Source: Desulfurispirillum indicum S5 | Lineage (GTDB): Bacteria > Chrysiogenota > Chrysiogenetes > Chrysiogenales > Chrysiogenaceae | Direction: 5' to 3' | Assembly: GCF_000177635.2 (NCBI RefSeq) | Contig: NC_014836.1 | Coordinates: 1,035,501-1,099,500, forward strand | DNA: 64,000 nucleotides | Shown: one piece after another, positions 27,471-37,243 of the stretch | Position numbering within the stretch: position 1 is the first letter of the stretch | Layout: each line of letters begins with the position of its first letter | Notes under the pieces: model-generated | Seen by the model: only the letters and a program-made list of their open reading frames with translations | What the model was told of the DNA's origin: nothing | Databases searched by the model: none | Program-made: the position numbers and the translations under genes

Positions 27471-27943
27471 TGAAAAAGAATTATTTATTATTCTATTTAT
27501 TCGTTGTGATTAGTTTGTATGGCTGCGTGTATGTGGATGGCAAGACGCCGTCTAATCTTCAATATCTGGGGCAAAATTTTGACCAGATATACATGGACGA
27601 TTATAAGTTATTCTGGAGGATCTTGCATGATGCAGCTAGCCGTGCACGCACCTGCCTGGACGTTAGTCAAACAACAGAATTTATCGGGTTGGCAAAGACG
27701 ATGAGAGGAAATGCTGAGTTTAATGAGTTCCTCAGTGAAGAAATAGAAATGCTTGCCATAGATCAAACTGAGTGCTTTCTTTCTGCATGGCACAATGCCG
27801 ATGAGCCAACCCAGGCAGGTGTATTGCGAAAGCTTAAATCACCTCTGTTTATCGAACCCACAGCTCTGTTTAAGGCTTTTAGGCCATTTGCTCATGGTAA
27901 ATATGGTGAGATGGTAAGGTATTACTTGGAAGCGGTACCGTAA
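27470..27943 (+). CDS. Small lipoprotein, candidate immunity protein
   Basis: A 157-residue protein with a lipoprotein signal (MKKNYLLFYLFVVISLYGC; lipobox LYGC). The mature part is helical and moderately acidic with no recognised domain. The start codon overlaps the stop of the remnant at 27327-27470. Lipoprotein immunity proteins are known for some Rhs and contact-dependent systems, so a protective role is plausible, but nothing in the sequence proves it. AT-rich compared with the flanking housekeeping genes. Confidence 0.5.
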   Translation: MKKNYLLFYLFVVISLYGCVYVDGKTPSNLQYLGQNFDQIYMDDYKLFWRILHDAASRARTCLDVSQTTEFIGLAKTMRGNAEFNEFLSEEIEMLAIDQTECFLSAWHNADEPTQAGVLRKLKSPLFIEPTALFKAFRPFAHGKYGEMVRYYLEAVP

Positions 27944-28282
27944 TGTTGCGCCACTTTTGCAGTGAGCCAGAAATATTGGTTCATCCGGTTGGGGGAATTT
28001 CTCTGCATCTGACTGGAAGTCAGTTGGCTCAATCTACACCAGTTCCCCACAAGCTTCAATTGGCAAGGAAATGAACTGCCTGAGCAGCTTGTCTTTCGTT
28101 GAGTCGGAGCTTTTCACGGTGAAGCAGCACTCTTGCCAGCATTCCTCCCGAAGGCACTTGCTGTCATCCATGGCTCGAGTTTTTGCTGCTTGTCATCTGG
28201 GGCCGCTCTCGGAACACTGGCGCTCCTGCAGAACTTCAACTGTAGGACTGTGCATGGTTACGTTGAGTCTTTTGTGCGGCAC

Positions 28283-28298
28283 TGTAGCTTTTCTTACA
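28283..28298 (+). promoter_or_regulatory. NifA-type upstream activator site
   Basis: TGT-N10-ACA (TGTAGCTTTTCTTACA), the NifA-binding pattern, 95 bp before the -24 element of cowN, a normal distance for DNA looping. The rest of the 504-bp gap (27944-28447) holds no convincing gene. Confidence 0.65.
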
Positions 28299-28392
28299 TG
28301 CAGGGTGTCAGTGGTGCCAATATTGACCCATGCGTCCTTGGGTGCCGTGGCGAAAGCAGCGTCTATTCAGGACTTTGCGTAATCGGCGTGTC

Positions 28393-28408
28393 TGGCGTAA
28401 ATCTTGCA
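28393..28408 (+). promoter_or_regulatory. Sigma-54 promoter of cowN
   Basis: TGGCGTAAATCTTGCA has the invariant GG, ten bases and GC of -24/-12 promoters and matches TGGC...TTGCA. It would start transcription about 30 bp before the cowN ATG. Confidence 0.8.
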
Positions 28409-28447
28409 AAATCACCTCTACGCAATCAACCGAACCGGAGGACTCCC

Positions 28448-28744
28448 ATGAATCAAGCTGAAACAGAATCAACGATTGACCGCTACGCGACTTTCAAGGG
28501 TATCGACTGTGATGGCCGTGCCGGAATCCTTATGCAGCGCATCGAAAAACTGGCTGCAGATCCGCTAGCAGCCTCTCCATTCTGGGCCTATTTCCTCGCG
28601 AAACGCACCCCGCGTTCTGGCCCCAAACCGGATGACCTCTTTCTCATACACACCAACATCAACCAGCTCTATGAACTGTTTGAGCAGGCGGAAGATGAGG
28701 AGTCCCTCGCCATGCTGGAGTGGCTGGAAGAGCACTGCTGCTAG
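28448..28744 (+). CDS. cowN: N2-fixation sustaining protein CowN
   Basis: A 98-residue protein matching CowN, which protects nitrogenase from carbon monoxide so that growth on N2 continues. Visible family features: DRYATFKGIDCDGRA near the N-terminus, PFWAYFLAKR, GPKPDDLFLIHTNINQLYELFE in the middle, and the acidic end LEEHCC. GGAGG precedes the ATG by six bases. The same frame is open back to 28133, but that part has no protein character and contains the promoter. A sigma-54 promoter and a NifA-type site lie upstream. No nif structural genes are in the window. Confidence 0.85.
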   Translation: MNQAETESTIDRYATFKGIDCDGRAGILMQRIEKLAADPLAASPFWAYFLAKRTPRSGPKPDDLFLIHTNINQLYELFEQAEDEESLAMLEWLEEHCC

Positions 28745-28867
28745 GAATGGCATAGCCAGAGAGCCTGTTTGATGGCCCCACGGTAAGCCATGGCTCAGGA
28801 AATCAGCGACAGCAGAGAGTATCCGCAGATTTGCAGCTTGTTCGGTAGAGAGTGGTTCCACCTGCAG

Positions 28868-29674
28868 TCAATTGCTTGCCTGGCTATCGTGCCTCTTTTC
28901 GGGGCGAAGGAAAGCGTCTGCAGCACAGGAGGGTTCGCCTGTCCTGGTTGCCACGACCATAATTTCATACTCGTCAAGCTCCAGGGGCCGCCTTCCCCAG
29001 TTTCCCGCTGTTCCGCCCCACATGTGATCCACCGTCAAGCCCGCGAGTTGAAAGAGCAGTCGGAGCTCTGTCCCTACGAAAGCGCGCTCACGCACGACAA
29101 CAGCTGGAAGCCCCTCCCGTGGTGACATTTCCGTGGACTCCACCAGGGATAGAGGATGAAAGCGCCCCGCCGCCACATCCTCGTCGGAATAGGAGCGCAG
29201 CATGCGGGCCGCACTGAGGACCGTCGCCACCATCCGCGCCCCTGGCTTCAGGTTGCGGGAGATGTTGCACAGAATGGACAGCGGCTGCGCAATGGGGTCG
29301 TCCGTCTGGCTCAAAAGCCCCAGGGAACCCTCGCACAGGCAAATGGCAGCGTCAAACTGCTCTGGCAGGGAAAAGCTCGTGGCATCGGCATGCACCCACT
29401 GAACACTCATCCCGGCGTCTTTCGCCATTGTTGCCGCATTCGCCAGCATTTCAGACGACAGATCCAGGCCGGTGACACGGTAACCACGCTTCGCCAGCTC
29501 TCTGGAGTGCCGTCCTGTACCGCACCCAATATCCAGTATGGTGCTGCCTGCCGGAAGGTTCAGCTCATCCAGCAGGAAGTCAATTTCCCGCAGGGTGTCT
29601 TTCGTGAAAATATTCGAGTGATACTGGGGAGCATGGGCATCGAAGAAGGTCTCCCATGAGTTTTTCTGGGTCAT
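28868..29674 (-). CDS. SAM-dependent methyltransferase
   Basis: A class I methyltransferase of 268 residues. Motif I is ILDIGCGTGRHSREL (about residues 46-60), the acidic motif II follows in VTGLDLSSEML, and motif IV is DAAICLCEGSLG. The substrate is unknown. I chose ATG 29674, with AAAGGA seven bases upstream; the open frame extends to 29773, but that part translates element B4. It stands alone. Confidence 0.85.
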   Translation of the reverse strand: MTQKNSWETFFDAHAPQYHSNIFTKDTLREIDFLLDELNLPAGSTILDIGCGTGRHSRELAKRGYRVTGLDLSSEMLANAATMAKDAGMSVQWVHADATSFSLPEQFDAAICLCEGSLGLLSQTDDPIAQPLSILCNISRNLKPGARMVATVLSAARMLRSYSDEDVAAGRFHPLSLVESTEMSPREGLPAVVVRERAFVGTELRLLFQLAGLTVDHMWGGTAGNWGRRPLELDEYEIMVVATRTGEPSCAADAFLRPEKRHDSQASN

Positions 29675-29694
29675 TGTGATGTCCTTTGTGAGAG

Positions 29695-29820
29695 CAGGCT
29701 GCTGAAAAACCCCCATCTGCGGCGTTGCCTGCTGGAAGCTCGTGCGGAGCAACGTACAGGGAGTACGCTTCACTCCGAGCTTTGCGGGCGCCTTGCACCT
29801 GAAGGTTTTTCAATTGCCTG
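29695..29820 (-). repeat. Element B, copy B4
   Basis: A 126-bp B copy in reverse orientation, from CAGGCTGCTGAAAAACC to TTTTTCAATTGCCTG. It lies 21 bp upstream of the methyltransferase start and probably between it and its promoter. Confidence 0.88.
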
Positions 29821-29893
29821 CCTGGTTTGAGGTGTTTCTGTAAGCTGTCAGGGATCAAGTGTGCCGTCAGATGCTCAATCTTCAAGCATCCCA

Positions 29894-30193
29894 TCACGGC
29901 TTGTCCGTTTCCAGCCGAGTATTGGCGCTACCATAAACATGGTTTTTGTCGCGCTTGCCTACCGCGATCACAGATACCACTACGGTGTCGTTGCAGACCT
30001 GATATACCAGGCGATATCCAATGCGTTTGAGTTTGATTTTATAACAGTTGGGCATGCCGCTGAGGGCATCGGCAGGAACATGGGGCTGTTGCAGTCGGCT
30101 GGCAAGTTTTCTTTTGAGGGGTTCGCGAATACTGTTGTCCAGTGCGCGCCATTCGGCAAGGGCTTTTTCGTGAAAGCGCAGCTTATAGGTCAT
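29894..30193 (-). CDS. relE: RelE-family toxin
   Basis: A 99-residue mRNA interferase-like toxin of the RelE/ParE superfamily (MTYKLRFHEKALAEWRALD, then KLKRIGYRLVYQV, and VIAVGKRDKNHVY with the basic/tyrosine active-site region near the C-terminus). In this family the toxin cuts mRNA on the ribosome. Its start overlaps the antitoxin's 3' end by 11 bp, the usual coupling. Confidence 0.9.
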   Translation of the reverse strand: MTYKLRFHEKALAEWRALDNSIREPLKRKLASRLQQPHVPADALSGMPNCYKIKLKRIGYRLVYQVCNDTVVVSVIAVGKRDKNHVYGSANTRLETDKP

Positions 30194-30428
30194 CGAGGCT
30201 TACCTCAATAAACGGCCCCTCTTGTCGCTCTCGTATCAGTAAAGCATCTTCGATATCTTCCAGACGCTCCAAAAGCCGTTCATAATAGGCCGCAGGCAGC
30301 AGGTAGGCTTCCGGGCGATTATGATTCAGGATGGCTACGGGGAAGTCCTCAGCCTTTCGCAGGATTTCAGCATAGCTGCGCTTGAGTTCCGTTACGCTCA
30401 CCGTTGCATCTGCCAGGATGGATTCCAT
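30183..30428 (-). CDS. RelB/Phd-YefM-type antitoxin
   Basis: An 81-residue antitoxin. The N-terminal DNA-binding part (TVSVTELKRSYAEILRKAEDFPVAILNHNRPEAYLLPAAYYE) is typical of the Phd/YefM fold; the C-terminal helix binds the toxin. GAGGTG stands six bases before ATG 30428, preferred over the codon at 30440. The pair is probably autoregulated, as is normal for these modules. Confidence 0.88.
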   Translation of the reverse strand: MESILADATVSVTELKRSYAEILRKAEDFPVAILNHNRPEAYLLPAAYYERLLERLEDIEDALLIRERQEGPFIEVSLDDL

Positions 30429-30607
30429 TTTACACCTCATTCAGTGTTTATTTTGGCTCCGAAATTCATGCCAATATATGGCGAAGCAGCGAAAACTTCA
30501 AGCGCTTGACGGGCATCATTGTGATATTTTACTTGTTATCTGTGGCCATGCGTGGTCCTTGTCTCATTGCTTTGTGCATTATTGAAACATTCGCCTAAGG
30601 ACGTGCA

Positions 30608-31789
30608 ATGCAAAATTTCGATGTGGTGATTCTTGGCGCGGGAGCTTCGGGCCTGATGTGCGCGGCCCAGGCGGGCAAGCGGGGCCGTCGCGTGGTGGTG
30701 CTGGATCATAATACCCAGGCGGGCCGCAAGGTGCTTGTCTCCGGCGGTGGGCGCTGTAATTTCACCAATGCGCAGCTGAGCGCGGGCCACTATCTCAGCC
30801 ACAATCCCCACTTCGTCAAGTCAGCCCTCAGTCGCTTTAACCAGTGGGATTTCCTGTCTCTGATCAGCGAATACGGGATCAAGTGGCACGAGCGGGAGCA
30901 CGGGCAGTACTTCTGCGATGAGAGTGCGGCACAGGTGGTGGATATGCTCCTTGCGGAGTGCCGTCGCTCTTCTGCCACGGTCATGCTGGGAACCACAATT
31001 CATTCAGTGGAGCGCCTTGAGGACGGGGCCTTTTCCCTGCACACTTCCCGTGGTGGCTACAGGTGCCGCTCACTGGTGGTGGCGACGGGGGGGCTGTCCA
31101 TTCCTCCCCTTGGGGCCAGCCCTCTGGGATACCGCATCGCGGAGCAGTTCGGCCTGACCGTCAGGCGGCCTTCGGCGGGGCTGGTTCCCCTGACCCTGCA
31201 GCCCCAGGACAAACAGCGGCTGGCTCCGCTGTCGGGCATTGCGGTGGAGGCGACAGTGCAGGTGGAGGGTATTTCCTTCCGCGAGAATGTCCTTTTTACC
31301 CATCGCGGTCTGAGTGGTCCGGCCATCCTGCAGATTTCCAACTATTGGCAGCCGGGGCAGGCGGTAACGATTGACTGGCTGCCGAGTGCTTCTGTTGATG
31401 AGGTCATCGGCGAGGCGCGCGAGCAGCAGCCGAAACAGCAGGTGAAGACAGTGCTGACGCGCCTGTTGCCTGCGCGGATGGTGGCGGCTCTCTTACCAGT
31501 GGAACTGCTGGATACGCAGCTGGCACAGCTCAGCAGGAAGCAGGTGGAGCTTGTTTTCCGCCAGCTGCATCACTGGCAGGTAACTCCCAATGGCACGGAG
31601 GGGTATCGCACGGCGGAGGTGACCCGTGGTGGTGTTGACTGTGACGGGATTTCATCCAAGACCATGGAATGCAAGACGGTACCGGGGCTGTATTTTGTGG
31701 GCGAGGTGCTGGATGTGACGGGCTGGCTGGGAGGGTATAACCTGCAGTGGGCGTGGTCGTCGGGCTGGTGTGCCGGTCAGTTTGCCTGA
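30608..31789 (+). CDS. HI0933/YhiN-family flavoprotein
   Basis: A 393-residue NAD(P)/FAD-dependent oxidoreductase of the HI0933 (YhiN/BaiN-like) family. The FAD Rossmann motif is GAGASG (about residues 11-16), followed by the family's SGGGRCNFTN (about 45-54), VVATGGLSIPPLG, and the C-terminal GLYFVGEVLDVTGWLGGYNLQWAWSSG split across two family blocks. The reaction of most family members is unknown. It is monocistronic, divergent from relBE. Confidence 0.9.
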   Translation: MQNFDVVILGAGASGLMCAAQAGKRGRRVVVLDHNTQAGRKVLVSGGGRCNFTNAQLSAGHYLSHNPHFVKSALSRFNQWDFLSLISEYGIKWHEREHGQYFCDESAAQVVDMLLAECRRSSATVMLGTTIHSVERLEDGAFSLHTSRGGYRCRSLVVATGGLSIPPLGASPLGYRIAEQFGLTVRRPSAGLVPLTLQPQDKQRLAPLSGIAVEATVQVEGISFRENVLFTHRGLSGPAILQISNYWQPGQAVTIDWLPSASVDEVIGEAREQQPKQQVKTVLTRLLPARMVAALLPVELLDTQLAQLSRKQVELVFRQLHHWQVTPNGTEGYRTAEVTRGGVDCDGISSKTMECKTVPGLYFVGEVLDVTGWLGGYNLQWAWSSGWCAGQFA

Positions 31790-31889
31790 CCGGCTGAGGC
31801 ATTGCCATTCTTTGTGTCTGAGGTGCAGCTATCATTCAAAATCTGTGGAATTATTCAGGATTTCCGAATACACGAAAGGCATTTTTCTC

Positions 31890-31995
31890 TCGCAAAGCCG
31901 CAGAGAACGCAGAGAAGATAGGTGCCCAAATTCATTCATTTGTATTTCCTTGGCGCTCTCAGCGTCTTAAGTGAGCGTAGCGAACGGGCGTGAAA
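31890..31995. repeat. Short-repeat block related to 22785-23180
   Basis: CTCGCAAAGCCGCAGAGAACGCAGAG and the inverted partner CTCAGCGTCTTAAGTGAGC, ending CGAACGGGCGTG, match the block near 23062-23160 in inverted order. It fills part of the 352-bp gap 31790-32141; the rest is a terminator. Confidence 0.55.
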
Positions 31996-32065
31996 ACAGG
32001 GAATGTGATGAGGAGATCGGGAGTTTTTGCGGGCACTGCGTGAGGCCCTTTTCCCCTCTTGCTAA

Positions 32066-32096
32066 AAATGGGTGTCGCCAAAGGCGACACCCATTT
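32066..32096 (-). terminator. Terminator of guaBA
   Basis: A perfect stem AAATGGGTGTCGCC / GGCGACACCCATTT with an AAA loop. On the minus strand it is followed by TTTTTAG, so it ends the guaBA transcript. Confidence 0.88.
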
Positions 32097-32141
32097 GCAT
32101 TCACGTGTATTCCCGCTCACTCGCGGTGAGCGATTGCTTTC

Positions 32142-33698
32142 CTATTCCCACTCAATGGTGCCTGGTGGTTTACTGGAAATATCGTACACCACGCGGTTGA
32201 TGCCCTTGACTTCATTAATGATGCGGTTGGAAATGCGGGCCAGCACTTCGTAGGGGATGTGGGCCCAGTCGGCGGTCATGCCGTCGACGCTGGTGACGGC
32301 GCGCAGGGCGCAGGCGTTTTCATAGGTGCGTTCATCGCCCATGACGCCGACAGTGTTGACGGGCAGCAGGACGACAAAGGCTTGCCAGATGTGGCGATAG
32401 AGGTCGGCCATCTTGATCTCTTCCAGGAAGATGTGGTCGGCTTCCCGCAGTACGTCCAGGCGCTCCTTGCTGATTTCGCCCAGGACACGGATGCCCAGGC
32501 CGGGGCCGGGGAAGGGGTGGCGGTGGACGATTTCATCGGGCATACCCAGTTCCAGCCCCACCAGGCGAACTTCATCTTTAAACAGTTCGCGGAAGGGTTC
32601 CAGCAGTTTGAAGTCGATATTTTCGGGCAGGCCACCCACGTTATGGTGGCTCTTGATGACGGCGGAGGGGCCTTTGACGCTGACGGATTCGATGACGTCG
32701 GGATAGAGGGTTCCCTGGGCCAGGAAGTCAAAGGAGCCAAGGCGCTTTTTCACGTCTTCAAAGACATAGATGAACTCGTTGCCGATGATTTTGCGTTTTT
32801 TCTCGGGATCGCTGACTCCGGCCAGTTTCTGCAGGAAGCGATCCGAGGCGTCTTCATAGTGCAGGTTCATGTGATAGTGGTCGCGGAAGGTCTTGACGAC
32901 CGCTTCGGCTTCATTTTTGCGCAGCAGTCCGTTGTTGACGAAGACGCAGGTGAGGCGGTCGCCGATGGCGCGGTGGATGAGCACGGCAGCGACGGAGGAA
33001 TCGACGCCGCCGGAGAGGGCGCACAGCACGCTGGCGTCACCGACGGTTTCGCGGATTTCGGCTATTTTTGATTCAATGAAGTTGGTCATGTTCCAGGTGG
33101 GTTCGCAGCCGCAGATTTTGTGTACGAAGTTGGCCAGCATGGTGGCGCCTTCGTAGGTGTGCACCACTTCAGGGTGGAACTGGATGGCCCAGATGCGACG
33201 CTCGCCATTGCGCATGGCGGCGATGGGGGCGTTTTCGGTGTGGGCGATGGCTTCAAAACCGGGGGGGAGCTGTTCCACTTTATCGCCGTGGCTCATCCAG
33301 ACGGTGCAGGTGTTATCGACGATATCCAGGTCGGCGAAGAGATCCTGCTGGTTGTCGATGAGAAGTTTGGCGCGTCCGAACTCCCGCTTGGCGGAGGTGG
33401 CGACACGGCCGCCCTGGGTGTGTCCGATGAGCTGCATGCCGTAGCAGATGCCCAGTATGGGCAGGCCCAGGTCGAAGATGGCTTTGTCGGGCAGGGGCGC
33501 TTCCTCGGCGAAGACGGAAGCTGGGCCGCCGGAGAGAATGATGCCACGGGCGCCAAAGTCGCGGATGATTTCGATGCTGGTGTTAAATGGCATGATTTCG
33601 CAATAGACCCGGGCTTCGCGGACGCGCCGCGCGATGAGCTGGGTGTACTGGCTGCCGAAGTCGAGGATGAGGATTTTATTGGAATCAATGGTGCTCAT
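32142..33698 (-). CDS. guaA: GMP synthase (glutamine-hydrolysing)
   Basis: A 518-residue GMP synthase that aminates XMP to GMP in the cytoplasm. The N-terminal class I amidotransferase has its catalytic cysteine in GICYGMQ (about residue 82) and the HPEV histidine. The ATP-pyrophosphatase domain has the P-loop ALSGGVDSS (about 228-236). The C-terminal dimerisation domain ends in the conserved KPPGTIEWE. Its start is one base after the guaB stop, and a terminator follows. Confidence 0.97.
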   Translation of the reverse strand: MSTIDSNKILILDFGSQYTQLIARRVREARVYCEIMPFNTSIEIIRDFGARGIILSGGPASVFAEEAPLPDKAIFDLGLPILGICYGMQLIGHTQGGRVATSAKREFGRAKLLIDNQQDLFADLDIVDNTCTVWMSHGDKVEQLPPGFEAIAHTENAPIAAMRNGERRIWAIQFHPEVVHTYEGATMLANFVHKICGCEPTWNMTNFIESKIAEIRETVGDASVLCALSGGVDSSVAAVLIHRAIGDRLTCVFVNNGLLRKNEAEAVVKTFRDHYHMNLHYEDASDRFLQKLAGVSDPEKKRKIIGNEFIYVFEDVKKRLGSFDFLAQGTLYPDVIESVSVKGPSAVIKSHHNVGGLPENIDFKLLEPFRELFKDEVRLVGLELGMPDEIVHRHPFPGPGLGIRVLGEISKERLDVLREADHIFLEEIKMADLYRHIWQAFVVLLPVNTVGVMGDERTYENACALRAVTSVDGMTADWAHIPYEVLARISNRIINEVKGINRVVYDISSKPPGTIEWE

Positions 33699-33699
33699 A

Positions 33700-35172
<1,473 letters not shown>

Positions 35173-35402
35173 CTAAAACCTCCGCTTAGGGTAGAGTGTA
35201 TAGGGTTTGTGTTCCCGGTTGTGGCGGACCGTGGGACAGGGTTTGCTGTGCTGGCAGTGAAGTGTATGAATGTACCATGCCCCATGGGGAAGACCAAGGG
35301 TGAAAGTGTGTCACTGGCAGGAGACTCTGCACGAACAGCTCATGGGTACAGTGCACGGGTCCGGATGAGCGGACCTGGCTTCAGCTGATCAGGGCGGAAT
35401 GG

Positions 35403-35442
35403 TAAAAAAAAAGTTTGCGGTGTGATTCCGCAAACTTTTTTA
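35403..35442 (-). terminator. Terminator of tRNA-Pro
   Basis: Stem AGTTTGCGG / CCGCAAACT bounded by long A and T runs on both strands, nine bases after the tRNA 3' end. Confidence 0.88.
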
Positions 35443-35450
35443 TGTCATAA

Positions 35451-35527
35451 TGGTCGGAGCGACCGGATTTGAACCGACGACCCCACCCACCCCAAGGGTG
35501 TACGCTACCAGGCTGCGCCACGCTCCG
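35451..35527 (-). tRNA. tRNA-Pro (GGG)
   Basis: A 77-nt cloverleaf on the minus strand with acceptor stem CGGAGCG / CGCTCCG and encoded CCA. The anticodon loop TTGGGGT is closed by CACCC / GGGTG, giving anticodon GGG, and the T-loop is TTCAAAT. Its body closely resembles bacterial tRNA-Pro. Confidence 0.93.
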
Positions 35528-35537
35528 ACGGTTTGCG

Positions 35538-35567
35538 GTTATACAGGGAATGTTCCGGCTTTGTCAA
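35538..35567 (-). promoter_or_regulatory. Promoter of tRNA-Pro
   Basis: On the minus strand TTGACA (35567-35562), 18 bases and TATAAC (35543-35538), ending about 10 bases before the tRNA. Confidence 0.82.
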
Positions 35568-35723
35568 GAAAGTTTTCCTGCGCTTCGGGAAAGGTTTTTT
35601 GCATGGGAGGCCAACCTCTGAAGGCGTAAAGCGCGCAGGGGGAAAATGGTGGGTGAAAACGGGAAAATGTGGTCTCATTCTGCGAAAAATGGTATGTATT
35701 CCTGACATATTCGGAGGTGAAAT

Positions 35724-36935
35724 ATGAAAAAGCAACTCAGTCCAAGTGTGCAGTGGGTCGGTGTCAAGGACCCTGAGCTGGAAATATTCGATATTGTTGT
35801 ACCCACCGAGCACGGAACCACCTATAACAGCTACCTCGTTCGCGGGGAGAAGGTGAATGTGCTCATTGATGTTTCCAAGGCGAATTTCTCTGAAGAGTAT
35901 TTCGGTAATCTCGAGAAGATTCTCCCCATCACTGATATTGATTATGTGGTGGTGCAGCATACGGAGCCTGACCACTCCGGCTGTCTGCTGGAGCTGCTGA
36001 AGCGCCACCCGGAGATTACGGTTATCCATTCCAAGCCGTGCAAGAAATTTATTGAAAACCTGGTCAATCGCGAATTCAAATCCTGGTCCATCAATTCCGG
36101 TGATGAGCTGGACCTGGGGGGTAAGACCTTGCGTTTCTTTGTCACACCTTTTCTGCACTGGCCGGACACGATGATGAGTTATCTTGTGGAGGAGGAAATC
36201 CTCTTCCCTTGTGATGTCATGGGTGCCCATTTCACCAGCGAGCGCAATGACGCCATCATGAACTCGGAACTGGATGACGAGGACTACAAGACCTCTATCG
36301 AGGCGTTCAAATTCTACTACTCCATGATCATGCGCCCCTACAAGGAGCACTTCCTCAAGGCGTACAAGCTTATCGGCGATCTGCCGAAAAAAATCATTGC
36401 CCCTTCCCACGGACCGGTGCTGGACCGCGATCCGGAGTTCTTCCTGGAGTGGTATCACGAACAGGCTCAGAACTACCTCAAGCGCCTCAACGGTCAGAAG
36501 GTCACCATTATTTACGCCTCGTCCTACGGCAATACGGTTCTGATGATGAACGCCGTGAAAGTCGGCCTGGAAGAAGCGGGTATCGAGGTGGTGACCTTTG
36601 ACGCCGCCACGGCGGACATGAATGAGATGGTGGATTCCATCGAGCTTTCCGCAGGTATTCTCTTCGGCACTTCCACCATCAACGCGAAAGCGCCGGAGCC
36701 AGTGCTTTCGCTGGTTGCCAACCTGGTCGTGCTGAATGTCTCCGGCCGCAAAGCGGGGGTCTTTGGCTCCTATGGCTGGAGTGGCGAGGGCATCAGCATG
36801 ACGGAAGGCCTGTGCGAAGTGATGCATATGAAGATTGTGCAGGACGCCTACAAGGTCCAGATGCGCCCGTCAGCTGAGCAGCTGGAAGAAGGCCGCCAGT
36901 GGGGTTACGGCTTTGGACTGAAGATTATTGAGTAA
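35724..36935 (+). CDS. A-type flavoprotein (FprA/rubredoxin:oxygen oxidoreductase-like)
   Basis: A 403-residue flavodiiron protein that reduces O2 to water, or NO to N2O, in anaerobes. The beta-lactamase-like domain carries the diiron ligands: HTEPDHSG (about residues 79-86), LHWPD, CDVMGAH and APSHGP. The flavodoxin domain starts near 255 (VTIIYASSYGNT, the FMN phosphate loop). GGAGG precedes the ATG. The electron donor is probably rubredoxin, not encoded nearby. Cytoplasmic; its presence supports oxygen-sensitive physiology. Confidence 0.93.
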   Translation: MKKQLSPSVQWVGVKDPELEIFDIVVPTEHGTTYNSYLVRGEKVNVLIDVSKANFSEEYFGNLEKILPITDIDYVVVQHTEPDHSGCLLELLKRHPEITVIHSKPCKKFIENLVNREFKSWSINSGDELDLGGKTLRFFVTPFLHWPDTMMSYLVEEEILFPCDVMGAHFTSERNDAIMNSELDDEDYKTSIEAFKFYYSMIMRPYKEHFLKAYKLIGDLPKKIIAPSHGPVLDRDPEFFLEWYHEQAQNYLKRLNGQKVTIIYASSYGNTVLMMNAVKVGLEEAGIEVVTFDAATADMNEMVDSIELSAGILFGTSTINAKAPEPVLSLVANLVVLNVSGRKAGVFGSYGWSGEGISMTEGLCEVMHMKIVQDAYKVQMRPSAEQLEEGRQWGYGFGLKIIE

Positions 36936-37024
36936 CCCTGCGGTATTTCGCGTATGCTTGTCTGTGCACTCTCTGAACCCTGCCCGGAAGGTTTACTTAT
37001 GGTGAGGCTCCACGGGAGGAAAGC

Positions 37025-37225
37025 ATGCAGAAAACACTTGTGATTGCAGGGATCATACTCCTTGTCGCCGGCTTTCTGTGGCCCCTGCTGCAGAAGGCCG
37101 GTTTCTTTCGGCTGCCGGGGGATATCGTGATAGAACGGGAAAATTTTCGTTTTTACTTCCCCGTGACCTCGATGGTGATTATCAGCGGAGTGGTTTCGGT
37201 GATTTTCTGGATTCTGCGACGATAA
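37025..37225 (+). CDS. DUF2905 family small membrane protein
   Basis: A 66-residue protein with two transmembrane helices (about 4-24 and 44-62) and the family's central motif KAGFFRLPGDIVIERENFRFYFP. GGAGG precedes the ATG. Function unknown in all members. It lies 18 bp before the CheB-CheR-kinase gene, so the two may be co-transcribed. Confidence 0.85.
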   Translation: MQKTLVIAGIILLVAGFLWPLLQKAGFFRLPGDIVIERENFRFYFPVTSMVIISGVVSVIFWILRR

Positions 37226-37243
37226 CAATCGGGAGGTGAGAGA

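Noticed and set aside
28071-28382. 103-codon ORF and the longer frame from 28133 upstream of cowN
   Set aside because: Cys/Ser/His-rich products without protein character, overlapping the NifA-type site and near the sigma-54 promoter; cowN has its own ribosome site at 28448.
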